NCBI GenBank assembly: GCA_002361875.1 | Contig: DERX01000013.1 | Coordinates: forward strand, 1-56,007 | Direction of reading: 5' to 3' | DNA length: 56,007 nucleotides | Origin: Ruminococcaceae bacterium UBA3329 | Lineage (GTDB): Bacteria; Bacillota; Clostridia; Oscillospirales; Acutalibacteraceae | Shown here: one piece after another, positions 44,409 to 52,764 of the stretch | How the letters are laid out: each line of letters opens with the position of its first letter | Numbering within the stretch: the first letter of the stretch is position 1 | Translations under genes and position numbers: made by a program | The notes under the pieces: model-generated | What the model saw: the letters and a program-made list of their open reading frames with translations, nothing else | Databases searched by the model: none | What the model was told of the DNA's origin: nothing

Positions 44409-46160
44409 CTATTTTGTACTTTTTAAACGTTCAACCGCATCTTTTTTAGGCGTTACATACACCGTATTATATGTGTTGTAAATGACCTTGCCGGGCTTTG
44501 CACCGACGGGCTTTTTCACATTTTTAATCAGCGTATAGTCAACGGCAACGGACGAGGAATTACACGCTTTGCTGTGATACGCCGCAATCACTGCCGCCTC
44601 ACGGATTGCCGTTTCGCTTATTTCTTTATTGTCACTGCAAATTACCGTGTGCGAGCCTGCTTGCTTTTGAACATGCAGCCACATATCGTAATTTTTAGCG
44701 GTTTTAAGCGTCAAAATGTCATTTTGGACATTGTTTCTTCCGACTAAAATTCTGAATCCGTCTGATGAAACAAATTCAAGCGGCGGCAATGCTTTTTCTC
44801 TTTTTTGCTTTGCATTTTTCTTGATTTTAAGGTATCCGCCGTCCTGCAATTCCTGCCTGATTTCGGCTATCTCCTTTTCAGTTTCCGCACGGCTGAGATT
44901 ATCAAGAACGGAATCAAGGTATATAAGCTCCTGCTCGCCCTCTTCAATTAAGGAATGAAGCATTTTTTCGGCATTCGCCGCTTTTTTGTAATCTTTAAAA
45001 TACTTCTGTGCATTTTGCTGACATGTAAGTGCAGGGTCGGCAGGTACAGTTAAAATATTATTACCGTCATAATAATTTTCAACATCGTAAGACGATTGCT
45101 TTTGAGAAAACTTATACTGATTTGCTGTTAAAAGCTCGGCAAATATGCGCAATTCTTCTCTTCTTTCGCTTTTTTGAAGCTCTGAACGTCTGTTATTTAT
45201 TTTTCTTGCGGTTCTCTCAGTAGCATTACCCAAAAGCTTAAACAAGTCCCCTGCTTTGCGTTTTACTCTTAAAATTTTATCCTTGTCGTAATAAAAATCG
45301 TCAATCAGTTCGCAGAAAGAACTGTATTCAGTAATTTTTGCATCAGTGCCGTACTGACGGATTTTCAAAAAAGAAAAATCAAAGGTGTCGTTATCCGGTA
45401 CGGAAATTTTATATGCTTTTGGCGAAGATACCGCCGAAATAAGATTTTCAATTTCAGTTTGAAGTCTTTCCTTTTCAATTTCGGAAAGTGCAGAAACGGG
45501 TTTATCAGAGAAAAGAACCCTATATGATATTTCACGGCTGACAATAGGTGAAATTCCGCCCACAGTGTCCAAAACTGCTTTTGAAAGCATTTTCGAGCCG
45601 CAATTCAGTATTTTTTCCGTTATTTCTTCTGCGCTGTCCTTATACAAATTGCTTTTTTGAAGCATAGGCGGCAATTCGTAATTAAGTCCGGGTAAAATCT
45701 CACGGACAGATGATTTATTTTCGTCAATCCGCTTAACCGCATCCAATATTTTCTTATTTTCATCAAGCAAAATTATATTGCTTTTCTGTGCCATAATTTC
45801 ACATATAAGATAATATTTTGTTCTGTCGCCTATTTCGGTTGTACCGTCAAAAGTGAATATTAAAATTCTGTCATTACCTATTTGCCGGGTAGATATTAAA
45901 TTTGCCCCTATAAGGCGTTTTCTAAACATCATACAAAGCATCGGCGGCTGTTTGGGGTTTTCAAAGTTATAGCTCGTAAGGTGAACTCTCGGACTTTGAC
46001 CGTCAGCCGACAAATAAAGTCTGTATGCACCGTTTCGGGTACGCAAAAGCAGCACCAGCTCCTGCTTTGAGGGCTGATACACCTTTTCGACCTTTGAGCC
46101 GATTATATAAGCAGAAAGCTCATTTTTTACAAATCCTAAAGTTAATCCGTCTAATCCCAT
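44409..46160 (-). CDS. rqcH: Ribosome-associated quality control factor RqcH (NFACT/FbpA)
   Basis: A 583-residue protein that adds Ala tails to stalled nascent chains on 50S subunits. MGLDGLTLGFVKNEL at the start; the NFACT-N domain (about 1-180), a helix-rich middle with coiled coils (about 330-440), and the NFACT-R domain with VGRNNVQNDILTLKTA and DMWLHVQKQAGSHTVI. The start is ATG 46160 (AAAGGTACTT upstream). Follows Nif3 by 8 bp. Confidence 0.94.
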   Translation of the reverse strand: MGLDGLTLGFVKNELSAYIIGSKVEKVYQPSKQELVLLLRTRNGAYRLYLSADGQSPRVHLTSYNFENPKQPPMLCMMFRKRLIGANLISTRQIGNDRILIFTFDGTTEIGDRTKYYLICEIMAQKSNIILLDENKKILDAVKRIDENKSSVREILPGLNYELPPMLQKSNLYKDSAEEITEKILNCGSKMLSKAVLDTVGGISPIVSREISYRVLFSDKPVSALSEIEKERLQTEIENLISAVSSPKAYKISVPDNDTFDFSFLKIRQYGTDAKITEYSSFCELIDDFYYDKDKILRVKRKAGDLFKLLGNATERTARKINNRRSELQKSERREELRIFAELLTANQYKFSQKQSSYDVENYYDGNNILTVPADPALTCQQNAQKYFKDYKKAANAEKMLHSLIEEGEQELIYLDSVLDNLSRAETEKEIAEIRQELQDGGYLKIKKNAKQKREKALPPLEFVSSDGFRILVGRNNVQNDILTLKTAKNYDMWLHVQKQAGSHTVICSDNKEISETAIREAAVIAAYHSKACNSSSVAVDYTLIKNVKKPVGAKPGKVIYNTYNTVYVTPKKDAVERLKSTK

Positions 46161-46168
46161 AAGTACCT

Positions 46169-46921
46169 TTATATTGTTTTTATCGGAGTTGTCTGCGGTG
46201 CTCTTAAGCACTCCACTGAAAACTCATTCTTAATTTTTTCCATAAGTAAATCCACCGAAGGATTTTCTGTTTCAAAATGCCCTGCCGCAACAAGAGCAAT
46301 GTCCATTTCGTTTGCATCAAGAAAATCGTGATGCCCACCGTCACCCGTTAAAAGCACGTCCGCTTCCATTTCTTTCGCTTCTGTGAGATAATCCGCACCT
46401 GCGCCTGCGCACACCGCAACAGTGCGAACGGTTTTATCCAAGCTGTTATATCTTACCGTACCGTCGAGAGTTTCTTTAACAAAATTCACGAAATCGGTTA
46501 AGGAATATTCTTTTTGAGGAGTGCATTTATAGACAAATGCACCATCAGCTGTTTTAACAACATCAATAATATTCAAATTCAGTTTATTGCAAAGAGCAGT
46601 ATTAACGCCCTCTTTGGCAAAATCGAAATTTGTATGAGCACTGATATGAGCCATTCCGTTTTTCGCCATTCTGTAGAGAACAGAATCCGCTGGAAGAACC
46701 TTAACAGGCTTAAAAATCAGCGGATGATGCGTAACGATTAAATCAGCATTCGCGCTTTCGGCAAACGAAACAACCTCGCCCGTTATTTCAAGAGCAAAAA
46801 CTATTTTATTTACATAAGCGTTAATATCGCCGACCGAAAAGCCTGTATTGTCCCATTCGCAAGAGGTGTTATAGGGGGCAAAGCTATCTATATAATCCAA
46901 AATATCTTTTACTTTAACCAT
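46169..46921 (-). CDS. Nif3-like dinuclear metal centre protein (YqfO)
   Basis: A 250-residue protein. DNTGFSVGD, ALEITGEVV, ADLIVTHHPLIFKP (metal His pair), HTNFD and LTGDGGHHDFLDA are the conserved blocks. Short form without the middle insert. Function unproved. Overlaps trmK by 13 bp. Confidence 0.9.
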   Translation of the reverse strand: MVKVKDILDYIDSFAPYNTSCEWDNTGFSVGDINAYVNKIVFALEITGEVVSFAESANADLIVTHHPLIFKPVKVLPADSVLYRMAKNGMAHISAHTNFDFAKEGVNTALCNKLNLNIIDVVKTADGAFVYKCTPQKEYSLTDFVNFVKETLDGTVRYNSLDKTVRTVAVCAGAGADYLTEAKEMEADVLLTGDGGHHDFLDANEMDIALVAAGHFETENPSVDLLMEKIKNEFSVECLRAPQTTPIKTI

Positions 46922-47574
46922 TTTTCAAGCTCCTTAACCACAAGCTCTGATTCGTTATAATCTTTACCTGCATTTTTCAGCATTTCATATTTTATCGAAT
47001 ACTTTTTTAAAAGCGCTTTTAGGTATTCTTTTGAATCAGGGTCGGAATTTTTGTATATTTCTCCTATTACACATTCGGGAACAGTGCGAGTTTCGGCAAT
47101 GCCGCTGTAATAAACGCTTAAAATTATGTAAAGCTTGTCGCCGTCCTTAACGGCAACCTCTTTCTCAATATAAAATCCGTTTTCATAAAGCGTTTTACGC
47201 AAATCTTCTGCGTGAGTCATCGGCTGTAAAATAAGGTGAATGTCGGTATTTTTAAGCCATGTGGTGCGCTCAATAAATTCGGAAATTAAAAGTCCGCCCA
47301 TTCCCGCTATTGCAATTTCATTGACTTCGCCGTCTGAATAAGCATCGAGCCCGTCTGAAAGGCGCAAATTGACTTTATCCGCCACGCCGTATTTTTTAAC
47401 GGTTTCTTCGGCATTTTTTAAAGGCCCTTTACGCAAATCCGAGCAGACGGCATATTCAATTTTACCGCCCATTAACAGAAAAGCAGGTAAATAAGCGTGG
47501 TCTGTGCCGACATCGGCAAAGCGTGTACCGCTTCTCACTAAATCCGCAACGGCAGAAAGTCTTGAATCTAACAT
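46909..47574 (-). CDS. trmK: tRNA (adenine22-N1)-methyltransferase TrmK
   Basis: A 221-residue SAM enzyme methylating N1 of A22. LDSRLSAVADLV, ADVGTDHAYLP (SAM site) and IAIAGMGGLLISEFI are present. In Bacillus it also precedes the yqfO Nif3 gene. Confidence 0.93.
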   Translation of the reverse strand: MLDSRLSAVADLVRSGTRFADVGTDHAYLPAFLLMGGKIEYAVCSDLRKGPLKNAEETVKKYGVADKVNLRLSDGLDAYSDGEVNEIAIAGMGGLLISEFIERTTWLKNTDIHLILQPMTHAEDLRKTLYENGFYIEKEVAVKDGDKLYIILSVYYSGIAETRTVPECVIGEIYKNSDPDSKEYLKALLKKYSIKYEMLKNAGKDYNESELVVKELEKWLK

Positions 47575-47592
47575 ATTTACTCCTAAAACAAA

Positions 47593-47620
47593 TCCCCCTG
47601 TATTTCAAGGGGGAATTTCT
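47593..47620 (-). terminator. Terminator between the DUF1858 gene and trmK
   Basis: TCCCCCT / AGGGGGA (47593-47599, 47608-47614) hairpin followed on the minus strand by TTTGTTTT. It ends the ileS-DUF1858 unit. Confidence 0.7.
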
Positions 47621-47621
47621 T

Positions 47622-47831
47622 TTACTCAGCCTTTTCGCTCAAAAACTTATTGATTTTCTCAACAAGCTCATCAGCATTTACGCCGTGAACCATACAAGCC
47701 TGTTCAAGCGTTTCGCCCCTTGCGGAGGGACAACCGAGGCAATGCATTCCCATTTCAAGAAAAAACGGAACGGTCTCCCTTGCATTGTCAAGAATTTCGC
47801 CGATATTCATATCTCTTGTTACTTGAAACAT
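47622..47831 (-). CDS. DUF1858 small protein with CxxC
   Basis: A 69-residue protein of DUF1858 (ScdA N-terminal like). VTRDMNIGEILD, VPFFLEMGMHCLGCP with a CxxC motif. It lies 3 bp after ileS and probably is cotranscribed. Function in redox or metal sensing is a guess from the family. Confidence 0.85.
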   Translation of the reverse strand: MFQVTRDMNIGEILDNARETVPFFLEMGMHCLGCPSARGETLEQACMVHGVNADELVEKINKFLSEKAE

Positions 47832-47834
47832 AGT

Positions 47835-50800
47835 TTATTCTCCTTTTGAAACTGAAATTGTAACGTCTTTTCCGTTTACGGAAACCGTTTTTGAAAGGTC
47901 CGCCGAAATATCTTCACCGATTTTGAGTGAATCGGCAAGAAGCTCGTTTGCAATATAAGTCTTCTTTTCATTCAATGCAGTGAGCATAAATTCGTCAGCA
48001 GTGTTAATTGAAGCCGCAATGTGCTGTTCAACCTGATAGCCTGCCTCTTTACGAAGGAGCTGACACTGACGGATAATGTCACGCACTGCACCGTCTTTAA
48101 GCAAATCGTCGGTAAGAACAACATCGAGAGCAAGAACGCTGTCTGTGCCGAACTCGGCAGAAACAATTCCTGCCTTTGTTTTTGAATTAACGGCAAATAC
48201 AGATGCGTCAAATTTTTCGTCCCAACCGGGAACTGCAACCTCGCCGCCTGCAATTACAGCCTCTGTAACAGCTTTCATATCGGCGTCGGAAAGATTTTCA
48301 AGCGTTTGCTTCATCTTATTGACATTCTGCTTGAGAACTGCGCCTGCAACCTTAAAGTTAACTGCGCAATATTTATCTTCAAGAAGATTTGCATCGCTGA
48401 TATACTCAATATTTTTAATATTAAGCTCATCAAGAATATTTTTCTCAAAAGTTTTGATTTTATCAGCCTTATCGCTTTCACAGCAAACGAAAAGTTTGTT
48501 AAGCGGCTGACGGACTTTAATCTGCTGTTCGTTACGAAGGCGCATTGCAACTGCAATTACATCTCTTGCAAGAGCAGTTTCTTCGATAATTCCGTCGTCC
48601 TCAAAGCCTTCAATTACCGTAGGCCAATCGCTGAGGTGAACTGACTCTGCACTGTTCGGCTCGCAAACTTTAATAAGCTTCTGCCAAATGTACTCTGTCA
48701 TAAACGGAATTACCGGAGCCATTACCTGAACACACGCCTTAAGCGCTGTAAAGAGAGTCCAATAAGCAATCATCTTGTCCTGCTTGTCCTCTGTTTTCCA
48801 GAAACGACGGCGGTTTGTTCTGATGTACCAATTTGAAATGTCATCAACGAAAATCTCAAAGTCCTTAATAAGAAGATAAACCTTGTAATCATCCATATAG
48901 CTTTGAGCTTTTTCGATGAACTCGTTAGTTCTCACAATAAGCCATTTATCGGTTGCGGTCATATCAGCCTTATTGGGCTTATAATCGGTAAATACAGGCT
49001 TATCAATTTGTGCATAGGTATCAAAGAAGGTATAAATGTTCCAGAATGAAAGCATTTTTCTTCTTGCTTCATCGCCGAGGTTAAAGCCGAAACGAACATC
49101 ATTTGTATTCGGCGCACCTGCATAAAGATAACGGACCGTGTCTGCGCCGATTTTTTCAGCCGCCTCGTCAAATTTAATCATAAAGCCTGTTTTTGAGAAT
49201 TTTGAGCCGTCCTCGGCAACAACTGCGCTGTTCGTAACAACTCTCTCATAAGGCGCTCTGTCCTCTAAAACAGTGGACATAAAGAGCATTGAATAGAACC
49301 AAAGACGAACCTGCTCGTGCATCTCGGTAACCCATTCGGCAGGGAAATTCTTTTCCCACTCTTTTCTGTCGGTAAAGTAGCCGAAGGTTGAATAAGGCAC
49401 AATACCTGCATCAAGCCAAACATCGCCGATTTCGGAAACACGGGAAACCTCTTTTCCGCAATGCGGGCATTTAATTTTAATTTCGTCTACCCACGGTCTG
49501 TGAAGCTCCGGAAGAGCGTCAACCATTGCGGGGTCAACAGCCTTTTCGCGAAGCTCTGCCTTTGAGCCGATAACCGTTACCTCACCGCAGTCGCACGGAT
49601 AAAACGGGAGCGGAAGTCCGTAATAACGCTTACGGGAAATATTCCAGTCGCCCATATTGTTAAGCCAGTCATTCATACGCTTGCCGTTTGAGGCAGGCTC
49701 CCACTTAACTGAATTTGCATTCTTAATAAGACGGGGTTTAAGCTCCTCTGTGCGTATGTACCACGCAGGAACAAGCCTGAAAACAACCTCTGATTTACAA
49801 CGCCAGCAAACGGGATAGCTGTGCTCATGAGGCTCTACCTTATAAAGCTTATTATCAGCCTTAAGATGCTCGAATACCTCGTCAGCAACGGTGTGGCTGT
49901 CCTTACCTGTCATCCAGCCGAAACCTTCAAGGTAAATGCCCATATCGTCAATAGGCATAACCTTTGGAAGCCCCAAACGCTCGCCGAGTTCAAAGTCCTC
50001 AACACCGCAGCCGGGAGCGATATGAACAACGCCAGTACCCTCATCAGCCGCAACATCCTCCCAAGCAACGACCTTATGGTCAATGCCTGCCTGCGCGGGA
50101 ATGTCGGGGAAGCAGGTGTCATAATGCATACCTACAAGCTCTTCGCCCTTGAGTGCGCGTACAACCTCTAATTTATCGTCGCCTAAATATTTAATAGCAT
50201 TCTTTGCAAGGATAAGAGTTTTCTCGTCACTCTTAATTTTAACCTCAACATAGTCAATTTTGGGATTTACCGCCAAAGCTACATTTGAAGAAAGAGTCCA
50301 CGGAGTAGTTGTCCATACAAGAATTTTTGAGTTAATTTCTTTTAAAGGAAGTTTAAAGAAAACGGAATTATGGGTCATGAGCTTATAGGAGCCTGTCATC
50401 TCATGTTCGGAAAGAGAGGTTCCGCAACGGGGACACCAAGGCATAGGCTTGTACTCACGCTTTATCCAGCCGTTGTCGTCGCAAACCTTTAAGAAATGCC
50501 AAATACCCTGAATGTTAAGGTCAGTATTTGTGTAATAAGAATTGTCCCAATCCATCCACTGACCCAAGCGTTTTGACTGCTCGGTAATAATACCCGAGAA
50601 ATGCTTTACACGCTCAACGCACTGACGGGTGAACTTGTCCATACCGTATTCTTCAATATCCTTCTTCGTTTTAAAGCCGAGCTGTTTTTCAACCTCAACC
50701 TCAACCCAAAGACCCTGGGAGTCAAAGCCGTTCTGCCTGCGGCAGTCATAACCTCTCATAGACTTATAACGGATAAAAATATCCTTTATACTTCTGCCCC

Positions 50801-50969
50801 AAGCGTGGTGAACACCCATGGGGTTATTTGCCGTAATAGGACCGTCAAGGAAACGGAACATTTTATTGCCTTTATTTTTGGCAACAAGCTTATCGTAATA
50901 TTTTTCTTCTTCCCAGAGCTGTAAAATTTCATGCTCAAGGTCAATAAAGAAATTCTTTTCTTCTGCCAC
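47835..50969 (-). CDS. ileS: Isoleucyl-tRNA synthetase, long divergent type
   Basis: A 1044-residue class Ia enzyme that charges tRNA-Ile. Signature motifs differ from the textbook: residues 52-58 read GVHHAWG (HHAW for HIGH) and residues 590-594 read KFSKT (for KMSKS). An editing domain with WTTTPWTL lies in the middle, and CPRCG, CWRC, CDC and CPHC pairs suggest zinc sites. The long size and the C-terminal extra domain (about 840-1044) match type 2 or eukaryote-like IleS. A promoter is 44 bp upstream; no T-box leader is seen. A valyl or leucyl enzyme is less likely on overall sequence. Confidence 0.88.
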   Translation of the reverse strand: MAEEKNFFIDLEHEILQLWEEEKYYDKLVAKNKGNKMFRFLDGPITANNPMGVHHAWGRSIKDIFIRYKSMRGYDCRRQNGFDSQGLWVEVEVEKQLGFKTKKDIEEYGMDKFTRQCVERVKHFSGIITEQSKRLGQWMDWDNSYYTNTDLNIQGIWHFLKVCDDNGWIKREYKPMPWCPRCGTSLSEHEMTGSYKLMTHNSVFFKLPLKEINSKILVWTTTPWTLSSNVALAVNPKIDYVEVKIKSDEKTLILAKNAIKYLGDDKLEVVRALKGEELVGMHYDTCFPDIPAQAGIDHKVVAWEDVAADEGTGVVHIAPGCGVEDFELGERLGLPKVMPIDDMGIYLEGFGWMTGKDSHTVADEVFEHLKADNKLYKVEPHEHSYPVCWRCKSEVVFRLVPAWYIRTEELKPRLIKNANSVKWEPASNGKRMNDWLNNMGDWNISRKRYYGLPLPFYPCDCGEVTVIGSKAELREKAVDPAMVDALPELHRPWVDEIKIKCPHCGKEVSRVSEIGDVWLDAGIVPYSTFGYFTDRKEWEKNFPAEWVTEMHEQVRLWFYSMLFMSTVLEDRAPYERVVTNSAVVAEDGSKFSKTGFMIKFDEAAEKIGADTVRYLYAGAPNTNDVRFGFNLGDEARRKMLSFWNIYTFFDTYAQIDKPVFTDYKPNKADMTATDKWLIVRTNEFIEKAQSYMDDYKVYLLIKDFEIFVDDISNWYIRTNRRRFWKTEDKQDKMIAYWTLFTALKACVQVMAPVIPFMTEYIWQKLIKVCEPNSAESVHLSDWPTVIEGFEDDGIIEETALARDVIAVAMRLRNEQQIKVRQPLNKLFVCCESDKADKIKTFEKNILDELNIKNIEYISDANLLEDKYCAVNFKVAGAVLKQNVNKMKQTLENLSDADMKAVTEAVIAGGEVAVPGWDEKFDASVFAVNSKTKAGIVSAEFGTDSVLALDVVLTDDLLKDGAVRDIIRQCQLLRKEAGYQVEQHIAASINTADEFMLTALNEKKTYIANELLADSLKIGEDISADLSKTVSVNGKDVTISVSKGE

Positions 50970-51012
50970 TGTATTTCCACCTTTCGTAGTTTACCCATAA
51001 TTTTACTCATAT

Positions 51013-51040
51013 ATTATACACGAATTTAACGAGATTTCAA
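51013..51040 (-). promoter_or_regulatory. Promoter of ileS
   Basis: On the minus strand TTGAAA (51040-51035), 16 bases, TATAAT (51018-51013), 43 bases before the ileS ATG. The leader is too short for a T-box. Confidence 0.8.
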
Positions 51041-51062
51041 GTATATATTAGAAAAAAGACGG

Positions 51063-51317
51063 CTATTTTGCCGCCTTTAAATACTTTTCCTTTGTTGCAA
51101 GTCCGCCCCTGATATGCCGTTCGGATTTATTGATGTCGAGTATTTCCCGAACCTGCCTGTAAAGAACAGGGTCATATCTTTTAAGGCGTGATGAAACATC
51201 CGTATGCACTGTGCTTTTGCTTATTCCGAACTGGCTTGCGGCAGAGCGGACAGTAGCCTTATTTTCAACAATATATTCCCCTAAAACAATTGCTCTTTCC
51301 CGTGATGTATCAATCAT
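51063..51317 (-). CDS. spoIIID: Sporulation transcription factor SpoIIID
   Basis: An 84-residue DNA-binding protein that redirects sigma-E dependent mother-cell transcription. The helix-turn-helix lies at about 23-44 (RSAASQFGISKSTVHTDV), preceded by GEYIVENKATV and followed by the basic EILDINKSERHIRGG region and ATKEKY. Start ATG 51317 with AAGGAGGAAGATT. Start at the longer ORF is rejected. The preceding gene is in the same strand, but a sigma-E-like promoter lies between. Confidence 0.94.
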   Translation of the reverse strand: MIDTSRERAIVLGEYIVENKATVRSAASQFGISKSTVHTDVSSRLKRYDPVLYRQVREILDINKSERHIRGGLATKEKYLKAAK

Positions 51318-51343
51318 AATCTTCCTCCTTGCTCGGTCAGTAG

Positions 51344-51372
51344 AATATATGATAGATAACGGAAAAATATTA
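51344..51372 (-). promoter_or_regulatory. Sigma-E-like promoter of spoIIID
   Basis: TAATATT (51372-51366), 14 bases, CATATATT (51351-51344) on the minus strand. This matches the Bacillus sigma-E pattern (-35 nATATT, -10 CATAnnnT), 26 bases before the spoIIID ATG. Confidence 0.6.
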
Positions 51373-51399
51373 CAGAGCAGAACATAATAAATAGCTCTG
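51373..51399 (-). terminator. Probable terminator of the DHHW gene
   Basis: CAGAGC / GCTCTG, 6-bp stem (51394-51399 and 51373-51378) with a 15-base loop, then TAATATTTTT on the minus strand. Short stem, so moderate confidence. Confidence 0.45.
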
Positions 51400-51426
51400 C
51401 CCTGCATAACGGTTTATTTTCTTAAT

Positions 51427-52752
51427 TTATATGGTTGCGTCAAGCTTCTTCATAAGATTCGGATTTCTGATAGCGGAAACATTATTGATATAAAGAACTG
51501 TATCAATATTCTTCTCTGTGACAACTTTTGAAATACTCCCGGTGAAATGTCGGTAGTCAATAATATAAATATTCTCATAATTTTCAACAAGGAACGGAAC
51601 AAGAGCGTTGCCGAAGGACTCTTTTACAACCATTATTGACGAACCGTCCGAAATCTGCGGATTGTGAATTTCGGTATATGGATTATCCCCTGCAATAAAG
51701 CAACTGTACTTAATTGATTCGGGATATTTTGTAACATCGTTTATAATCGGCCAAGAAATTTTTTGCCCATTAGCGTCAGTATAAACCATTGTTGCTGAAG
51801 CATTCGGTTTGAAGGCTGTGATTGTGTCAGGGTTAGATTTAAGCTCGGGAATTTTGCCTGTGTCGTTATAAAATGTTCCAAGGAAACCGCTGAACTCTAC
51901 TTTTTCATATTTGTCAAGAGGATTTGCCGTTATTCCCGCTGCCTTTGCAAAATCACAGTATGCGTAATATGCGCCGAGCTGCGTCCAATGGTGGTCGGTA
52001 TTAAAATAAATATACTCGCTCCTGTGGCTCATAAGCGTTTTAAAAATCGGCACTTTCACAATTTGACTGTTAAGACCGCTGTTAATATAATCAATTGCTT
52101 TCAATTGGTCTGAACTGTTGATGTTACCCATATAAGAGTCGGGAAGTGTAATGCCTATACTTGTCGGCACTATCATATCGTAAACCTTTGCCTTGCCAGA
52201 CAGTTTTTCTGTAAGCTTATTCATTGACGAGATGTAATTATTCGCTTGAGCCTTACTGAAATTGTAATATTCAAAGGCTCTGTCGCCTACAACAAACACA
52301 GCGCCTATGCTTTGCGAATCACCGTTTGCATTGATTTTATCATAGTTTTCTTCTGTCGTGCTCTCCTCGGTGACAACTGCACTCGGGTCGTACTCATCGG
52401 GAATGTCATCACCCTTTTGAACATCACCGTGAATTTTTACAGTATCGTCTTTTAAAGAAGCTATTCCGTAATAGCTTTTAATTTTTGAATTTAAAGCAAC
52501 AAGACCTTCCCGACCCGGGTAACTGTCTGAATACCAAGAGTTAAATCCGTCAAAAAAATCGCCGGATTTTAATGATTCAAATGTAATTTTCGGAAATTCG
52601 GCTAATTTTCGCTTTTCGGAAACGGACTCCTTCGGTCTTAACGGAATAATTAAGCCGATAATTGAAATTATCGCTATTGTGAGAGCAAAGGACGCAATTT
52701 GCAAAAGTACAAATTTGCCTTTGTTGCTCGATTTTCTTTTATTTCTCTCCAT
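51427..52752 (-). CDS. DHHW-motif exported protein (AlgJ/AlgX-like)
   Basis: A 441-residue protein with an N-terminal membrane segment (about 13-38), so it is anchored with the bulk outside. A DHHWTQLGAYYAY motif and a SNFG-like VVKESFGNALVPFL block are those of the DHHW/SGNH-like group, which acts with MBOAT partners in O-acetylation of polymers. The MBOAT gene lies 12 bp upstream. Substrate not known. Confidence 0.85.
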   Translation of the reverse strand: MERNKRKSSNKGKFVLLQIASFALTIAIISIIGLIIPLRPKESVSEKRKLAEFPKITFESLKSGDFFDGFNSWYSDSYPGREGLVALNSKIKSYYGIASLKDDTVKIHGDVQKGDDIPDEYDPSAVVTEESTTEENYDKINANGDSQSIGAVFVVGDRAFEYYNFSKAQANNYISSMNKLTEKLSGKAKVYDMIVPTSIGITLPDSYMGNINSSDQLKAIDYINSGLNSQIVKVPIFKTLMSHRSEYIYFNTDHHWTQLGAYYAYCDFAKAAGITANPLDKYEKVEFSGFLGTFYNDTGKIPELKSNPDTITAFKPNASATMVYTDANGQKISWPIINDVTKYPESIKYSCFIAGDNPYTEIHNPQISDGSSIMVVKESFGNALVPFLVENYENIYIIDYRHFTGSISKVVTEKNIDTVLYINNVSAIRNPNLMKKLDATI

Positions 52753-52764
52753 ACTTTCCTCCGA

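Noticed and set aside
50970..51062. T-box leader upstream of ileS
   Set aside because: Only about 44 bases lie between the promoter and the start, far less than a T-box needs, and no T-box consensus was found.
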